A stretch of DNA of 64,000 nt, taken from the NCBI RefSeq assembly GCF_023016115.1, contig NZ_JALKBH010000001.1:558001-622000 (forward strand), written 5' to 3'. Source of the stretch: Alcanivorax sp. S6407 (GTDB lineage Bacteria > Pseudomonadota > Gammaproteobacteria > Pseudomonadales > Alcanivoracaceae). A model generated the notes under the pieces. That model worked only from the letters and a program-made list of their open reading frames with translations. It did not search any database and was not told where the DNA came from. Numbering within the stretch: position 1 is the stretch's first letter; each line of letters opens with the position of its first letter. Below, in pieces: positions 23,680 to 33,594 of this stretch. The translations under genes were made by a program, and so were the position numbers.

Positions 23680-24366
23680 ATGAAATCACGTTACCAGAGC
23701 AAAGCCCTTCGACATGGCTGCTTCAGTGCTGCCAATAACAGCTACCTTGTCACCACCGCATGCCATGATCGCGCACCTATATTTCTATCCTTCAACTATG
23801 CCCGTATCGCAGTAAACGCCATCCGCCATAGCGACACGCAGGGTTTTTCCTCGACCTATGCCTTTGTCATCATGCCCGACCACCTCCATTGGCTTTTCCA
23901 CTTGAGGGAAAAGGACAGCCTCTCCCGTGTTGTACAAAGAGTGAAATCTCAGGTTACCCGTGAAATAAGGCAGTCAGATTCGTCGAAGCAGCAGGTCTGG
24001 CAGTTTGGCTTTCATGACCATGCCGTCAGGGATGAGGAAAGTCTTACCAACATCGCTCGATATATAGTGGCGAATCCATTGCGGGCCGGGCTTGTTCTGA
24101 ATGTCAGGGATTATCCCCACTGGGACTGTACCTGGGTGGGCGATGGTGATGTTCTGTAGGGCATGGAGTGACTGGAAGGGGAAACCTTCGTTTGCAAGCA
24201 AACTCCCACAGTGGGAGCTCCCTTAGGTTGAGGTGCAATTGTGAGACCTTTCTTGCAAGGGAAATTTTTCATGTGGTGGCAGAATCCCCTTTCGCTTGCA
24301 AGCAAGCTCCCACAGGGGGGATCCCTTAGGTTGAGGTGCAGTTGTGGGACCTTGCTTGCAAGGGAA
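23353..24366. mobile_element. REP-RAYT locus
   Basis: The unit consists of the RAYT gene plus flanking REPs of matching core (TTTGCAAGCAAA). It probably generated the REPs of the same subtype at 6327-6376. Confidence 0.7.
23680..24159 (+). CDS. REP-associated tyrosine transposase (RAYT)
   Basis: The 159-aa protein has the Y1/HUH transposase hallmark MPDHLHWLF (two metal-binding histidines) and the RAYT C-terminal block HDHAVRDEESLTNIARYIVANPLRAGLV, with a catalytic-type tyrosine in ARYIV. RAYTs process and spread REP sequences as single-stranded intermediates. REPs of one subtype lie on both sides within 330 bp, the usual arrangement of a functional RAYT locus. The gene appears intact. Confidence 0.92.
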   Translation: MKSRYQSKALRHGCFSAANNSYLVTTACHDRAPIFLSFNYARIAVNAIRHSDTQGFSSTYAFVIMPDHLHWLFHLREKDSLSRVVQRVKSQVTREIRQSDSSKQQVWQFGFHDHAVRDEESLTNIARYIVANPLRAGLVLNVRDYPHWDCTWVGDGDVL

Positions 24367-24462
24367 GCTTTTGATGTGGTGGGAAAAACCCTTCTCTGGC
24401 TAGCATACCCATGGCGAGCACAGATCTCCCCAGGACACAGCAACGGCCGCAGTGCGGCTCAC
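24160..24462. repeat. REP array downstream of the transposase gene
   Basis: REP cores lie at 24187-24212 (with a partial inverted unit up to 24218), 24290-24316 (CGCTTGCAAGCAAGCTCCCAC) and 24343-24366 (inverted). Between two of them a ~30-bp piece, TTAGGTTGAGGTGCA plus flank, is itself duplicated (about 24224 and 24328). Confidence 0.75.
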
Positions 24463-24498
24463 AAAAAAGCCGCATCCCAATATGGGCGCGGCTTTTTC
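24463..24498. terminator. Intrinsic terminator
   Basis: AAAAAAGCCGC pairs with GCGGCTTTTT around a loop that contains CCCAATATGGG. It lies between the convergent RAYT and thrH genes. Confidence 0.75.
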
Positions 24499-24561
24499 AT
24501 TTTCCGCGGGCATCGACACTTCCCCGCGGTGTTGCGTGATGCGTGATGCGTGCAGCGTCTC

Positions 24562-25179
24562 TTACAACGGAATATCCCGCGGGCTGGCCTTGACGATTTC
24601 CTTTTTCAGGTCTTCGTAGCTGTGTACCGCCGGGAACTGCGGGAATTCGGCAATCACATTGTCGGGAGCGTGAAACAGGATGCCCTGCTCTGCTTCGGAC
24701 AGCATGGTGGTGTCGTTATAGGAATCACCCGCCGCGATGCAATGGTAGTTCAGGCTGTGGAAGCCCTTGATGGACATACGCTTTGGGTCTTTCTGGCGCA
24801 GCTTGTAGTCGGTGATCTTGCCCTTCTCGTCCACTTCCAGACGGTGGCAGAACAGGGTCGGCCAGCCCAGCTTCTTCATCAGCGGCTTGGCGAACTCGTA
24901 GAAGGTGTCGGAGAGGATGATCAACTGAAAGTGCTCACGGGCCCAGTCCACAAATTCCCTGGCGCCGTCCAGCGGATCCAGAGTATCGATGACTTCCTGG
25001 ATGTCGGGCAGACCGTAGCCTTTCTCGTCCAGGATACGCAGACGCATCTGCATCAGTTCATCGTAGTCCGGGATGTCCCGGGTGGTGGCACGGAGTTCTT
25101 CGATTCCGGTTTTTTCGGCAAAATTGATCCAGATTTCCGGGATCAGGACCCCTTCCAGGTCGAGACACAGCAATTCCAC
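24562..25179 (-). CDS. thrH: Phosphoserine phosphatase / homoserine phosphotransferase ThrH
   Basis: ThrH is a HAD-family enzyme that dephosphorylates phosphoserine and can pass the phosphate to homoserine. The 205-aa protein begins with a modified HAD motif I (LCLDLEGVLIPE) and contains IILSDTFYEF (motif II) and AAGDSYNDTTML (motif IV), with the length typical of ThrH. The start is a GTG at 25179 after GGGGA. It is a single gene facing the transposase region. A cold or warm regulation signal was not seen. Confidence 0.92.
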   Translation of the reverse strand: MELLCLDLEGVLIPEIWINFAEKTGIEELRATTRDIPDYDELMQMRLRILDEKGYGLPDIQEVIDTLDPLDGAREFVDWAREHFQLIILSDTFYEFAKPLMKKLGWPTLFCHRLEVDEKGKITDYKLRQKDPKRMSIKGFHSLNYHCIAAGDSYNDTTMLSEAEQGILFHAPDNVIAEFPQFPAVHSYEDLKKEIVKASPRDIPL

Positions 25180-25647
25180 GGTATTCCCCTATGGGTTGAT
25201 CAGGCGCGCACAATGTAGCCGCGGGGCCTGTAGAAATCAATTGGCAAGGGCTCAAGACAGGGGTTACCACAGAGATCACAGCGTGATCTGAGGAAAACCC
25301 TCAACTGGCTGGAGGGAGAACTTTCCCGACTCTACGCCAGACGCTCGACGCCTGATGCCTGATGCTGAAGAAGAACGCCTTCAGCAGGGCAAATCCTGGC
25401 CAGAAAGGACGTGCGCCGCTGAAAAGCGCAATGGTAACCAAATCAGAGCAGCCGGACCTGATCGCTATAACGCGTAGAGGAAGCACAAGCGCATGGCGCA
25501 CCTACTGTTGTTATCTTTTCGTCAGGCATCCTGCGACCCCTGAGCCGAATTAATACGGGGACACTGTTCTCCTCCCACCAACCCGCCAAAACCCCGAGAA
25601 TCCGGTTTTATCCAGTGAACGCTATGGCCCCAGCGGTAGAACCAGTT
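25180..25647. other. Gene-free gap between thrH and cysB
   Basis: This 468-bp region contains a repeat-like run near 25333-25370 (GACGCTCGACGCCTGATGCCTGATGC) related to the piece near 9103. No supported gene or terminator was recognised here. Confidence 0.5.
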
Positions 25648-26649
<1,002 letters not shown>

Positions 26650-26712
26650 TTATAAGAATATAAGTAATTATGCAGCAAAAGCATAGAAACGTAACGCCCC
26701 ATGCCTGCTGAA

Positions 26713-27630
26713 TTACTGCCCACCACCCGAAGCCACATTGGATATGCCATGGGGGACGTGCCCGGCCGCCACATGTTCGGCCGCAGACTCGCAGTGCCCC
26801 TGCTGATCATCAAAGAACATGTCTGCCCCGAAGGCGCGCAGAAAGTCCCCTTTCGGCAGCCCTCCGAGAAAGAGACTTTCATCAAGCCGGATGTCCCACT
26901 CGCGCAAGGTACGCACAACCCGCTCATGGGCTGGCGCACTTCTGGCCGTGACCAGCGCAGTGCGTATGGGGCACTGGTCATGGGGGAAGCTTTTCTGAAG
27001 CTGGTGCAGCGCGGCCAGGAAAGGCTTGAAGGGGCCGCCATCCAGCGGTGTCCGCGCGGCGCGCTTCTCGTTTTCAGTGAATGCCGCCAGGCCGTCGCTC
27101 TGGAAAATCTGCTCGGATTCATCGGAGAACAGTACCGCGTCCCCGTCAAAGGCCACCCGAAGGATACCATCCTCCCGCTGACACTGACCGCCGGACAGGA
27201 TGGTCGCTGCCGCATAACCGGCTTCCAACACCTGACGAACGTCATCCGGATCCGTGGACAGAAACAGGTGGGCACCAAAGGCAGAGACATAACGATGGGG
27301 ACTTTCACCACCGGCAAACGCCGCCCGGGTAATCGGCAGGCCATAATGCTCGATGGAATTGAACACTCGTAGTCCGGTGTCAGAACTGTTGCGCGAGAGC
27401 AGGATCACTTCCACCCTGCCCTCACCTTCGGCCAGATCATTGATGGCCAGCAGCTTCTTTGCCAGCGGGAAGGCATCTCCCGGTTTCAGCACATCCTCTT
27501 CGTGTTCAATCTGGTAATCCTGAAACGCATCCAGGCCTTGTTCCAGATACACCTTGTGGCTGTCGGAGAGATCGAAAAGTGCGCGGGAGCTGATTGCTAC
27601 CACCAGTTTTCCGTCAAACGACACAGGCAT
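26713..27630 (-). CDS. 5'-nucleotidase (cytosolic NT5C1-type family)
   Basis: The 305-aa protein matches the bacterial relatives of cytosolic 5'-nucleotidase I: VAISSRALFDL near the start, VILLSRNSSDTGLRVFNSI, RAAFAGGESPHRY, and a HAD-like acid motif VAFDGDAVLFSDESE. It should release nucleosides from nucleoside monophosphates. A long conserved C-terminal part with FDDQQGHCESAA supports the call. It lies 90 bp upstream of cysB on the same strand, and a joint transcript is possible. Confidence 0.88.
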   Translation of the reverse strand: MPVSFDGKLVVAISSRALFDLSDSHKVYLEQGLDAFQDYQIEHEEDVLKPGDAFPLAKKLLAINDLAEGEGRVEVILLSRNSSDTGLRVFNSIEHYGLPITRAAFAGGESPHRYVSAFGAHLFLSTDPDDVRQVLEAGYAAATILSGGQCQREDGILRVAFDGDAVLFSDESEQIFQSDGLAAFTENEKRAARTPLDGGPFKPFLAALHQLQKSFPHDQCPIRTALVTARSAPAHERVVRTLREWDIRLDESLFLGGLPKGDFLRAFGADMFFDDQQGHCESAAEHVAAGHVPHGISNVASGGGQ

Positions 27631-28162
27631 GGGTCATCTCTTCCCTTTCAGTTTGGGCCAGTATCCTGCCGTCAGCGGCAAATCGCAATGCGATCCATCG
27701 CATGGTTCACCCGCCATGACAAGACAGGCTTGCTGGCCCGGGTCTGCTGTTGTGCATGACACATCGACAGCAACACACTCAAGCCGATGAATGCATAAGG
27801 GGATAAACAATCCTCTCCCGAGTCCCAACATGTCGACCCGGTTGCAGCCGCCAACCTCACAGGTTCGGTGCCGTTGCACAGCACTTCAAACGCCTTTATC
27901 CGTGACTCATGGCTCACTCACGCTGCGATTCAAGAATGCGTCCATCCCACTTGATTGCATCGATGATGAAATCGGCTCAATGCTGATCGCCCTCTTGATC
28001 GAGTGATGTCTTAGCCAAAACAAAGCCTTTTGGCCAATTCTGTCCGACACAATCTGATCAATGGTTGTCCAGTTCATATATGTGGCATAGAGTTGTTCAA
28101 GCGCTGTTCGCAGCGTCACGCCAAGCTGTTTCATACCATCCGAAGGGGAAAGGGAGTCGTCC
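27631..28162. other. Gene-free divergent gap
   Basis: This 532-bp region between the 5'-nucleotidase and the AlgP-like gene should hold both promoters. A possible plus-strand -35/-10 pair, TTGTCC and TAGAGT (17-bp spacing), occurs near 28060-28090 at low confidence. Short frames here lack recognisable products. Confidence 0.4.
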
Positions 28163-28771
28163 ATGGCTGCTAACAAGGTAAAAGATACCGTTGAGGAACT
28201 TCAGGCGCAGATCCGCAAGTTGGCTGAGCGCTTTGATAAGGAACGTGAGAAGCAAATCGGCCAGCTGGAAAAACAGCTGGATAAAGTTCGTGACCGTCTC
28301 AACAAGGAAATGGAACGTCGTCGCGAATACCTGACCAAACTGGAAAACCTGCAGGCTGAATATCGCGAGAAAGCGACGGCCACCGTGAAGCGTCAGCTGG
28401 ATCGTGCCCGCAAGGCAGCCGACGATGCCCGCTCCCAGGTTGATGACTCCCAGGCCCGCAAGCGCATTCTCGAAACCGAGGTCAAGGTACTGAAAGCCAC
28501 CGCCAAGCAGGCTCACAGCCTGGCTCGCGTAATCGGTCAGTACGAGAAGGATCTGGAGAAGCGTGCCAAGGAAATCGAGAAGAAGGTTTCCCCGAAGAAG
28601 GCCGCTACCAAGAAAGCGCCTGCCAAGAAGAAGGCAGCTGCGAAGAAGGCTCCGGCCAAGAAGAAAGCCGCTGCCAAGAAGGCCCCGGCCAAGAAAAAGG
28701 CCGCAGCAAAGAAGAAAGCTGCTGCCAAGAAGGCACCCGCGGCAGCACCGGCCCCCAAGGCCGACAGCTAA
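28163..28771 (+). CDS. AlgP-like / histone H1-like protein (202 aa)
   Basis: Residues about 1-140 form a long charged coiled coil (for example RKLAERFDKEREKQIGQLEK). Residues about 145-195 are a Lys/Ala/Pro-rich tail with repeated KKAPAKKKAAA units. This layout is that of Pseudomonas AlgP (AlgR3), a histone H1-like DNA-binding protein once linked to alginate control. The tail should bind DNA non-specifically. The repeat-encoding DNA is itself repetitive and may vary in length between strains. An intrinsic terminator follows. The role in this organism is inferred. Confidence 0.85.
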   Translation: MAANKVKDTVEELQAQIRKLAERFDKEREKQIGQLEKQLDKVRDRLNKEMERRREYLTKLENLQAEYREKATATVKRQLDRARKAADDARSQVDDSQARKRILETEVKVLKATAKQAHSLARVIGQYEKDLEKRAKEIEKKVSPKKAATKKAPAKKKAAAKKAPAKKKAAAKKAPAKKKAAAKKKAAAKKAPAAAPAPKADS

Positions 28772-28793
28772 GACTCTCTACTGAGTCTGCGCC

Positions 28794-28833
28794 CACAAAA
28801 AAGCCCCAACCATCCGGTCGGGGCTTTTTTGTG
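28794..28833. terminator. Intrinsic terminator
   Basis: CACAAAAAAGCCCC pairs with GGGGCTTTTTTGTG, directly after the AlgP-like gene. Confidence 0.85.
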
Positions 28834-28845
28834 GGCCGCTCTGCG

Positions 28846-28875
28846 TGCGTTACTCCGCTTCGCTACGCTCCCACA
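28846..28875. repeat. Degenerate REP-derived element
   Basis: GCGTTACTCCGCTTCGCTACG continues into CTCCCACATC. It shares the CGTTACTCCGCT...CGCTACG piece with the loop-inserted REPs near 40878 and 46208. Confidence 0.5.
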
Positions 28876-28955
28876 TCATCAAGGTCGGGGATCACCCTCA
28901 GTCAACTCTGGTGCTCTGGCAGCGTCTGGAATCAAGCGTCCAGCATTCTGCGTAT

Positions 28956-29342
28956 TCATGCCTGATTGGGCAGCAGCTCTTCCATGCCTGCCAGATAGCG
29001 AATCTGGTGTTGTTCCGATTCCCCCGCCAGTTCCTTCAATGTCTGGTAGGTTCTCAGCCCCAGTCGATAGGCCTGCCCTGCCCGCTGGCAGCTCACCACC
29101 TCCGCATCTACCTGGCGCAAGATCATGGCCGTGGAATATAGATCGACCTTAATGTGCGTTCCCGGTGAGAGCCGCATGGGAGAGGTCACGCCAATACCAT
29201 AACGGTTGTAATCAAGGGCTTTGGCCCGGGTAACAAAGCGCCAGCCGCCGAACAAACGGTGGCGAAACACATCCACGCGCATGTGGGTATTGATACGGGC
29301 CAGCTTGCGCCGGTTGGCCCCACGGGATTCTCTGCTATCCAT
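28956..29342 (-). CDS. PilZ-like domain protein (128 aa)
   Basis: The N-terminal RRKLARINTHMRVDVF and the later DYNRYGIGVTSPMRL segment resemble the RxxxR and (D/N)xSxxG elements of PilZ cyclic-di-GMP-binding domains. The second motif has R-Y in place of the usual S. A short C-terminal helix follows. It is a single-gene unit. It could be a degenerate PilZ that does not bind the nucleotide. Confidence 0.6.
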   Translation of the reverse strand: MDSRESRGANRRKLARINTHMRVDVFRHRLFGGWRFVTRAKALDYNRYGIGVTSPMRLSPGTHIKVDLYSTAMILRQVDAEVVSCQRAGQAYRLGLRTYQTLKELAGESEQHQIRYLAGMEELLPNQA

Positions 29343-29563
29343 AATATTCCAGTCCGGATTGTTTCTTTTCAGTCAACGCCTTCCTGGCGTTGTTTGGCAT
29401 TCATTTCGGCTGATCATTGCCTCATGCCGGGTTACAAACATTAACACACATGACTTTCTCCGACAGCGGATTATGACCGGTTTGGCGTGCAGGCGGTGTC
29501 GCTGGTCTGTCCCTGTCTTCATGGTATGATCGGGCCACTTTTTCGAACCAGGATCACAGGGAC

Positions 29564-30358
29564 GTGACTGCCATTACCCGTCAGGCACTGTTGTCACTGC
29601 TGTTCAGCGTGCTGCTGGCACACAGCAGCTCTGCACCAGCTGACACCGTAACAAAGATCGATCAGGCACCCGTGAAGGCCTTCCCCGCCGCCCTTCCTGA
29701 AGTGGAAGCGTCCTACCGGGTTGTAGTGAATGGCATTCCCCTTGGTCTCAACGCCACCATCCGGCTTACCAGAGAGCCCGACACTTACCGGCTGCATTTC
29801 AAAGTGGAAAACCGGCTGTTTCGCCACGAGGAAATCGCCCTGTTCGACTGGGATAACTGTGTCGCCAAACCCCACCACTATCGGCATGAAAGCGCCGGAT
29901 TCGGAATCAATCGTGGCGGCGAGATTGCTTTCGACTGGGATAACGGCCTGGCAAGAGGCAGCAAGGCGGAATATCCGTTGGTCGCCGATGCGCTGGATGC
30001 GCTGAGCGTCGCCATGGTGTCACGGTGCAACATGGCCAAAGCAGACACAGCCTTCGCCTTCCACGTGGCCGAACCCGATGGCATGGATGAATATCACTAC
30101 CGGGCCCTGGAAAGCGAACTCATCAAAACCCCCGCCGGTGAATGGCAGGCTTCAGGTCTGGAGCGTGATTATGAAGAACGCGGGCGGCGCTCCCGGTTCT
30201 GGGCAGCCAGAGAGCTGGATTACTTCATGATCCGCATGGATCATCAGGAAAACCCCTTCATTCGTGGCCGAATTGAACTGACAGATTTTCGCTATTTGAC
30301 CGAGGAAGAGACACCCAGCCCGGAACGCCAGGTGGGTAAAACGGTGACCAGCCGCTGA
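29564..30358 (+). CDS. DUF3108 exported protein
   Basis: A 27-residue signal peptide (ending SAPADT) is followed by a DUF3108 domain with the typical openings PEVEASYRVVVNGIPLG and RLHFKVENRLF, and the segment LDALSVAMV. Members of this family are periplasmic and beta-rich; their function is unknown. The start is a GTG. The gene overlaps the oppositely oriented DUF2489 gene by 67 bp at its 3' end. Confidence 0.85.
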   Translation: MTAITRQALLSLLFSVLLAHSSSAPADTVTKIDQAPVKAFPAALPEVEASYRVVVNGIPLGLNATIRLTREPDTYRLHFKVENRLFRHEEIALFDWDNCVAKPHHYRHESAGFGINRGGEIAFDWDNGLARGSKAEYPLVADALDALSVAMVSRCNMAKADTAFAFHVAEPDGMDEYHYRALESELIKTPAGEWQASGLERDYEERGRRSRFWAARELDYFMIRMDHQENPFIRGRIELTDFRYLTEEETPSPERQVGKTVTSR

Positions 30359-30765
30359 GCGCAAGCTTCCAGCCGCTCCTTATGATCTGCTTCCAGCTGC
30401 CAACGGTAGCTATCCTGCTGATGACGCTGGCGCGGCGAAAGCACTTTGCGGGAATCCCCACGATCAAACTGCTGGCAGGTCTGCGCAAACTGATGAAAAT
30501 CTGACAGATCCACCTTGGGTGAAATCGTGTCCGGCAAGGTGTCCAGCAACGCACTAATACGAATGGAAGCCTCACTGAGTTCTATCTGCTGCTGCGCCAT
30601 GGCCATGCACAACACTTCCAGACTATCGAGCACAGCCCCCTGTTGTGCCTGCAGCGCCCGACGCTGTTGCCGACGCAGCCACAAGCGCCACACCAGCAAC
30701 CCCAGCAGTGTACCGATAATCAGCCCGATCAGGGCCGCCAGAATGATCTGCCAGGCAAAACTCAT
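30292..30765 (-). CDS. DUF2489 membrane protein (157 aa)
   Basis: The ATG at 30765 has a GGAG site and begins MSFAWQIILAALIGLIIGTL, an N-terminal membrane anchor. The soluble part holds DSRKVLSPRQRHQQDSYRW, the DUF2489 hallmark. The function is unknown. The last ~20 codons run through the end of the DUF3108 gene on the other strand (a 67-bp convergent overlap). Confidence 0.85.
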   Translation of the reverse strand: MSFAWQIILAALIGLIIGTLLGLLVWRLWLRRQQRRALQAQQGAVLDSLEVLCMAMAQQQIELSEASIRISALLDTLPDTISPKVDLSDFHQFAQTCQQFDRGDSRKVLSPRQRHQQDSYRWQLEADHKERLEACAQRLVTVLPTWRSGLGVSSSVK

Positions 30766-30872
30766 GTCATCTCCGAGAGGGAACCCATGATGGGCAAGAT
30801 AAGGTTTGAAAAAACGAGGCGCGGACACCATTGTAGCCGTCAGACCTGTTCTGTTCATCCCGGAGAGCCAAA

Positions 30873-31334
30873 TTGACGCCATCACTACCGGACTGGCTTG
30901 TTCCCGTTGCTGACCAGCTTGAGCCCTGGCTGCCAGCCCTGACCCTTACCGGTGTAGTCATGGCTGTTGCTTCAGTGGTGGCCATCCCCCTTTTTATCGC
31001 GCGCATGCCCAGTGACTACTTCACCGCCGAGTACCACCCGCTTTCCCATCGTCATCCGCTCGGCTGGCTGTTGTGGTGTCTGCGCAACCTGGTTGCGCTG
31101 ATCCTGCTGGTGGCCGGCATCATCATGCTGGTGCTCCCCGGCCAGGGTTTACTGACCATTCTGATTGCCATCATGACCAGCACATTTCCGGGGAAATACC
31201 GTCTTGAACGCGCTATTATGCGCCGCCCTGGCGTGTATCGCGGCGCCAACTGGATTCGCCGCAAATATCACCGCCCGCCATTGCAACACCCTGATGATGT
31301 ATTCCCGGCCGAGGATCCCGACCATGGTGATTAA
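30873..31334 (+). CDS. PGPGW-type membrane protein (153 aa)
   Basis: A TTG start with GGAG about 9 nt upstream gives a protein with two membrane helices (about residues 22-44 and 68-100) and the conserved LPGQGLLTILIAIM...FPGKYRLER block of the PGPGW family. The end overlaps the mtnA start by 11 bp, so it may be co-transcribed with the mtn genes. The function is unknown. Confidence 0.8.
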   Translation: MTPSLPDWLVPVADQLEPWLPALTLTGVVMAVASVVAIPLFIARMPSDYFTAEYHPLSHRHPLGWLLWCLRNLVALILLVAGIIMLVLPGQGLLTILIAIMTSTFPGKYRLERAIMRRPGVYRGANWIRRKYHRPPLQHPDDVFPAEDPDHGD

Positions 31335-32355
31335 CAGCGCAGCCATACGCTGGCATGAAGACTTTCTGGAATTACTGGATCAGCGCCTGCTCCCCGCCGA
31401 GACGATCTGGATGCCGGTGCACAACAGCAAGGAGGCGGCCCAGGCTATCCGTGACATGGTGGTCAGAGGCGCCCCTGCCATCGGCATCACTGCCGCCTAT
31501 GGCCTTGCACTGGAAGCGGCTACTCAGGGAGACAGTGCCAGCATGTCAAAGCTGGCCGACGCCATCGCCACGCTGGCCGCCAGTCGTCCCACTGCGGTCA
31601 ACCTGTTCTGGGCGCTGGAGCGACTGCAACGCACTGGCGACCAGCTACAAGGCACGGCTCTGGTGAATGCCCTGTTCCGTGATGCGGAAGCCATTCATCA
31701 GGAAGATATTGCTGCCAACCATGCCATGGGGGAATTCGGTGCCGCCCTGCTGCCGGACAACGCCACCGTCTATACCCATTGCAACACCGGCGCCCTGGCC
31801 ACAGGAGGCCACGGCACTGCACTGGGCATCATTCGTACCGCCTGGGAGCAGAAGCGCCTGCAGGGTGTTTATGCGGGGGAAACCCGTCCCTGGCTGCAGG
31901 GCAGCCGCCTCACCAGCTGGGAACTGAGCAATGACGGCATCCCTGTGACCCTTGTCGCCGACAGCACTGCCGGCCAATTGATGGCCCAGAGCAAGATTCA
32001 GGCGGTCATCGTCGGGGCTGACCGGATCACCGCCAACGGGGATGCAGCCAACAAGATTGGCACCTACAATCTGGCGGTACTGGCAAAACATCATGGCATC
32101 CCCTTCATCGTCGCCGCTCCGGTTTCCACCTTGGACCCGGCACTGCCGGACGGCTCACACATTGTCATCGAGGAGCGCCATGCTGACGAGGTACGCCACG
32201 TGCATGGCAAACCGGTTGCACCCAGCCAGGTGTCGGTTTACAACCCGGCTTTCGATGTGACCCCGGCCGAACTGATCACCGCCATCGTCACCGAACGTGG
32301 CGTCATTGATTCACCGGATACTGACAAGGTACTGGCCCATCTGCGTGAGCAGTGA
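31324..32355 (+). CDS. mtnA: Methylthioribose-1-phosphate isomerase MtnA
   Basis: MtnA converts methylthioribose-1-phosphate to the ribulose form in the methionine salvage pathway. The start ATG at 31324 has GAGG 9 nt upstream and overlaps the upstream gene. The 343-aa protein shows the eIF2B-like motifs RGAPAIGITAAYGLAL, HCNTGALATGGHGTALG and VIVGADRITANGD (catalytic Asp). mtnB follows 13 bp later. Kinase MtnK and the nucleosidase or phosphorylase are not in the window. Confidence 0.95.
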   Translation: MVINSAAIRWHEDFLELLDQRLLPAETIWMPVHNSKEAAQAIRDMVVRGAPAIGITAAYGLALEAATQGDSASMSKLADAIATLAASRPTAVNLFWALERLQRTGDQLQGTALVNALFRDAEAIHQEDIAANHAMGEFGAALLPDNATVYTHCNTGALATGGHGTALGIIRTAWEQKRLQGVYAGETRPWLQGSRLTSWELSNDGIPVTLVADSTAGQLMAQSKIQAVIVGADRITANGDAANKIGTYNLAVLAKHHGIPFIVAAPVSTLDPALPDGSHIVIEERHADEVRHVHGKPVAPSQVSVYNPAFDVTPAELITAIVTERGVIDSPDTDKVLAHLREQ

Positions 32356-32368
32356 TGTGGAGAACCCC

Positions 32369-33004
32369 ATGATCGAACGTCCCTACTCCACCGCCGATTT
32401 CCGTGAAGCCAGCCGTGCGCTGGCTGCCATTGGGCAGCGTATTTATGGTAACGGTTGGTCTCCGGCCACCAGTAGTAACTACTCCGTGCGCCTCAACGAG
32501 CAATACGCCGCCGTTACCCAGTCCGGCAAGGACAAGGGAATGCTGCGGGAAACGGACATCATGGCCGTGGACATGCAAGGGCAAGCCGCCAGCACCGGCA
32601 AGCCCTCAGCCGAAACACTGCTGCATACCCAGCTATACCGTCGCTACTCCGATGTGGGAGCGGTACTGCACACCCATAGCCACGCCAGCACTGTGCTGAC
32701 CATGCACTGGCCGGCCAATACCATCACCCTGGAAGGTTATGAATTGCTGAAAGCCCTGGACGGCATCAGCACCCATGAAAGCCGTCTGGTGATTCCGGTG
32801 TTCAACAACACCCAGGATATCGCCGCCCTCGCCGATCAGGTTGACCAAGCCATGGCACAGGGCAATGTCAGCCATGCCTATCTGATCCGCGGCCATGGCC
32901 TGTATACCTGGGCGGCGGATCTGCCAACCTGTTACCGACAACTTGAAGCGCTGGAAGTCCTGCTCGCCATCGAGCTGGATCGTCGACGCCTGAGTGGAGT
33001 GTGA
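32369..33004 (+). CDS. mtnB: Methylthioribulose-1-phosphate dehydratase MtnB
   Basis: A class II aldolase/adducin-family enzyme that dehydrates MTRu-1-P. The ATG at 32369 has GGAG 7 nt upstream. The zinc ligands appear as HTHSHAS (residues ~96-102) and RGHGLYTW. It also carries the substrate region GNGWSPATSSNYSVR and QSGKDKG. It is the second gene of the mtnABD block. Confidence 0.95.
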   Translation: MIERPYSTADFREASRALAAIGQRIYGNGWSPATSSNYSVRLNEQYAAVTQSGKDKGMLRETDIMAVDMQGQAASTGKPSAETLLHTQLYRRYSDVGAVLHTHSHASTVLTMHWPANTITLEGYELLKALDGISTHESRLVIPVFNNTQDIAALADQVDQAMAQGNVSHAYLIRGHGLYTWAADLPTCYRQLEALEVLLAIELDRRRLSGV

Positions 33005-33006
33005 TC

Positions 33007-33549
33007 ATGAGCGAAATGAAAGTTTTCCGGGCCGACACCCCTGACACCCCGGACCAGCACCTGACGGACAAGACGGCCATAGCGAAGGTACTGGCAGACG
33101 CCGGCGTTCGCTATGAACAATGGCAAGCCTCGGCCCCCCTTTCCGAGCAGCCCAGCCAGGAAGAAGTCATTTCTGCCTATCGGGCGGACATTGATCGGCT
33201 GATGGAAAACGAAGGGTACCAGACCGTGGACGTGGTCAGCATGGTCCCGGACCACCCGGAAAAAGATGCCTTCCGCCAGAAGTTCCTGGATGAGCATCGC
33301 CACAGCGAAGACGAAGTCCGTTTCTTTGTGGAAGGCAAAGGCCTGTTCACCCTGCACATCGATGACAAGGTCTATGAAGTGCTGTGCTCAAAGGGGGACC
33401 TGATCAGCGTCCCGGCCAACACGCCGCACTGGTTCGACATGGGTTCCCAGCCGCGTTTCGTTGCCATTCGTCTGTTCAACAATACCGAAGGTTGGGTAGC
33501 AAACTTTACCGGCAGCGACATTGCCACCCACTTCTCGCGTCTGGACTAA
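33007..33549 (+). CDS. mtnD: Acireductone dioxygenase MtnD
   Basis: This cupin enzyme oxidises acireductone to the methionine precursor ketoacid, or to a CO-forming product depending on metal. The ATG at 33007 has GGAG 7 nt upstream and lies just 2 nt after the mtnB stop. Metal ligands are visible in DEHRHSEDEVRFFVEG and in NTPHWFDMG. Its 180-aa length is standard. Confidence 0.95.
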   Translation: MSEMKVFRADTPDTPDQHLTDKTAIAKVLADAGVRYEQWQASAPLSEQPSQEEVISAYRADIDRLMENEGYQTVDVVSMVPDHPEKDAFRQKFLDEHRHSEDEVRFFVEGKGLFTLHIDDKVYEVLCSKGDLISVPANTPHWFDMGSQPRFVAIRLFNNTEGWVANFTGSDIATHFSRLD

Positions 33550-33555
33550 CGCCCT

Positions 33556-33580
33556 CCGCAGGAGCCTGCCTGCAGGCGAT
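33556..33580. repeat. REP element after mtnD
   Basis: CGCAGGAGCCTGCCTGCAGGCGAT, a single REP directly after mtnD. Confidence 0.7.
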
Positions 33581-33594
33581 GGAGAAACCGAAGC

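Noticed and set aside
23353-24366. REP array considered as a CRISPR
   Set aside because: Units are palindromic and irregularly spaced, spacers are not uniform, and no cas genes are near. The RAYT gene explains them.
27672-28176. Small open frames in the gap before the AlgP-like gene
   Set aside because: No ribosome site, no motif and no coding-like composition; they overlap each other on both strands.
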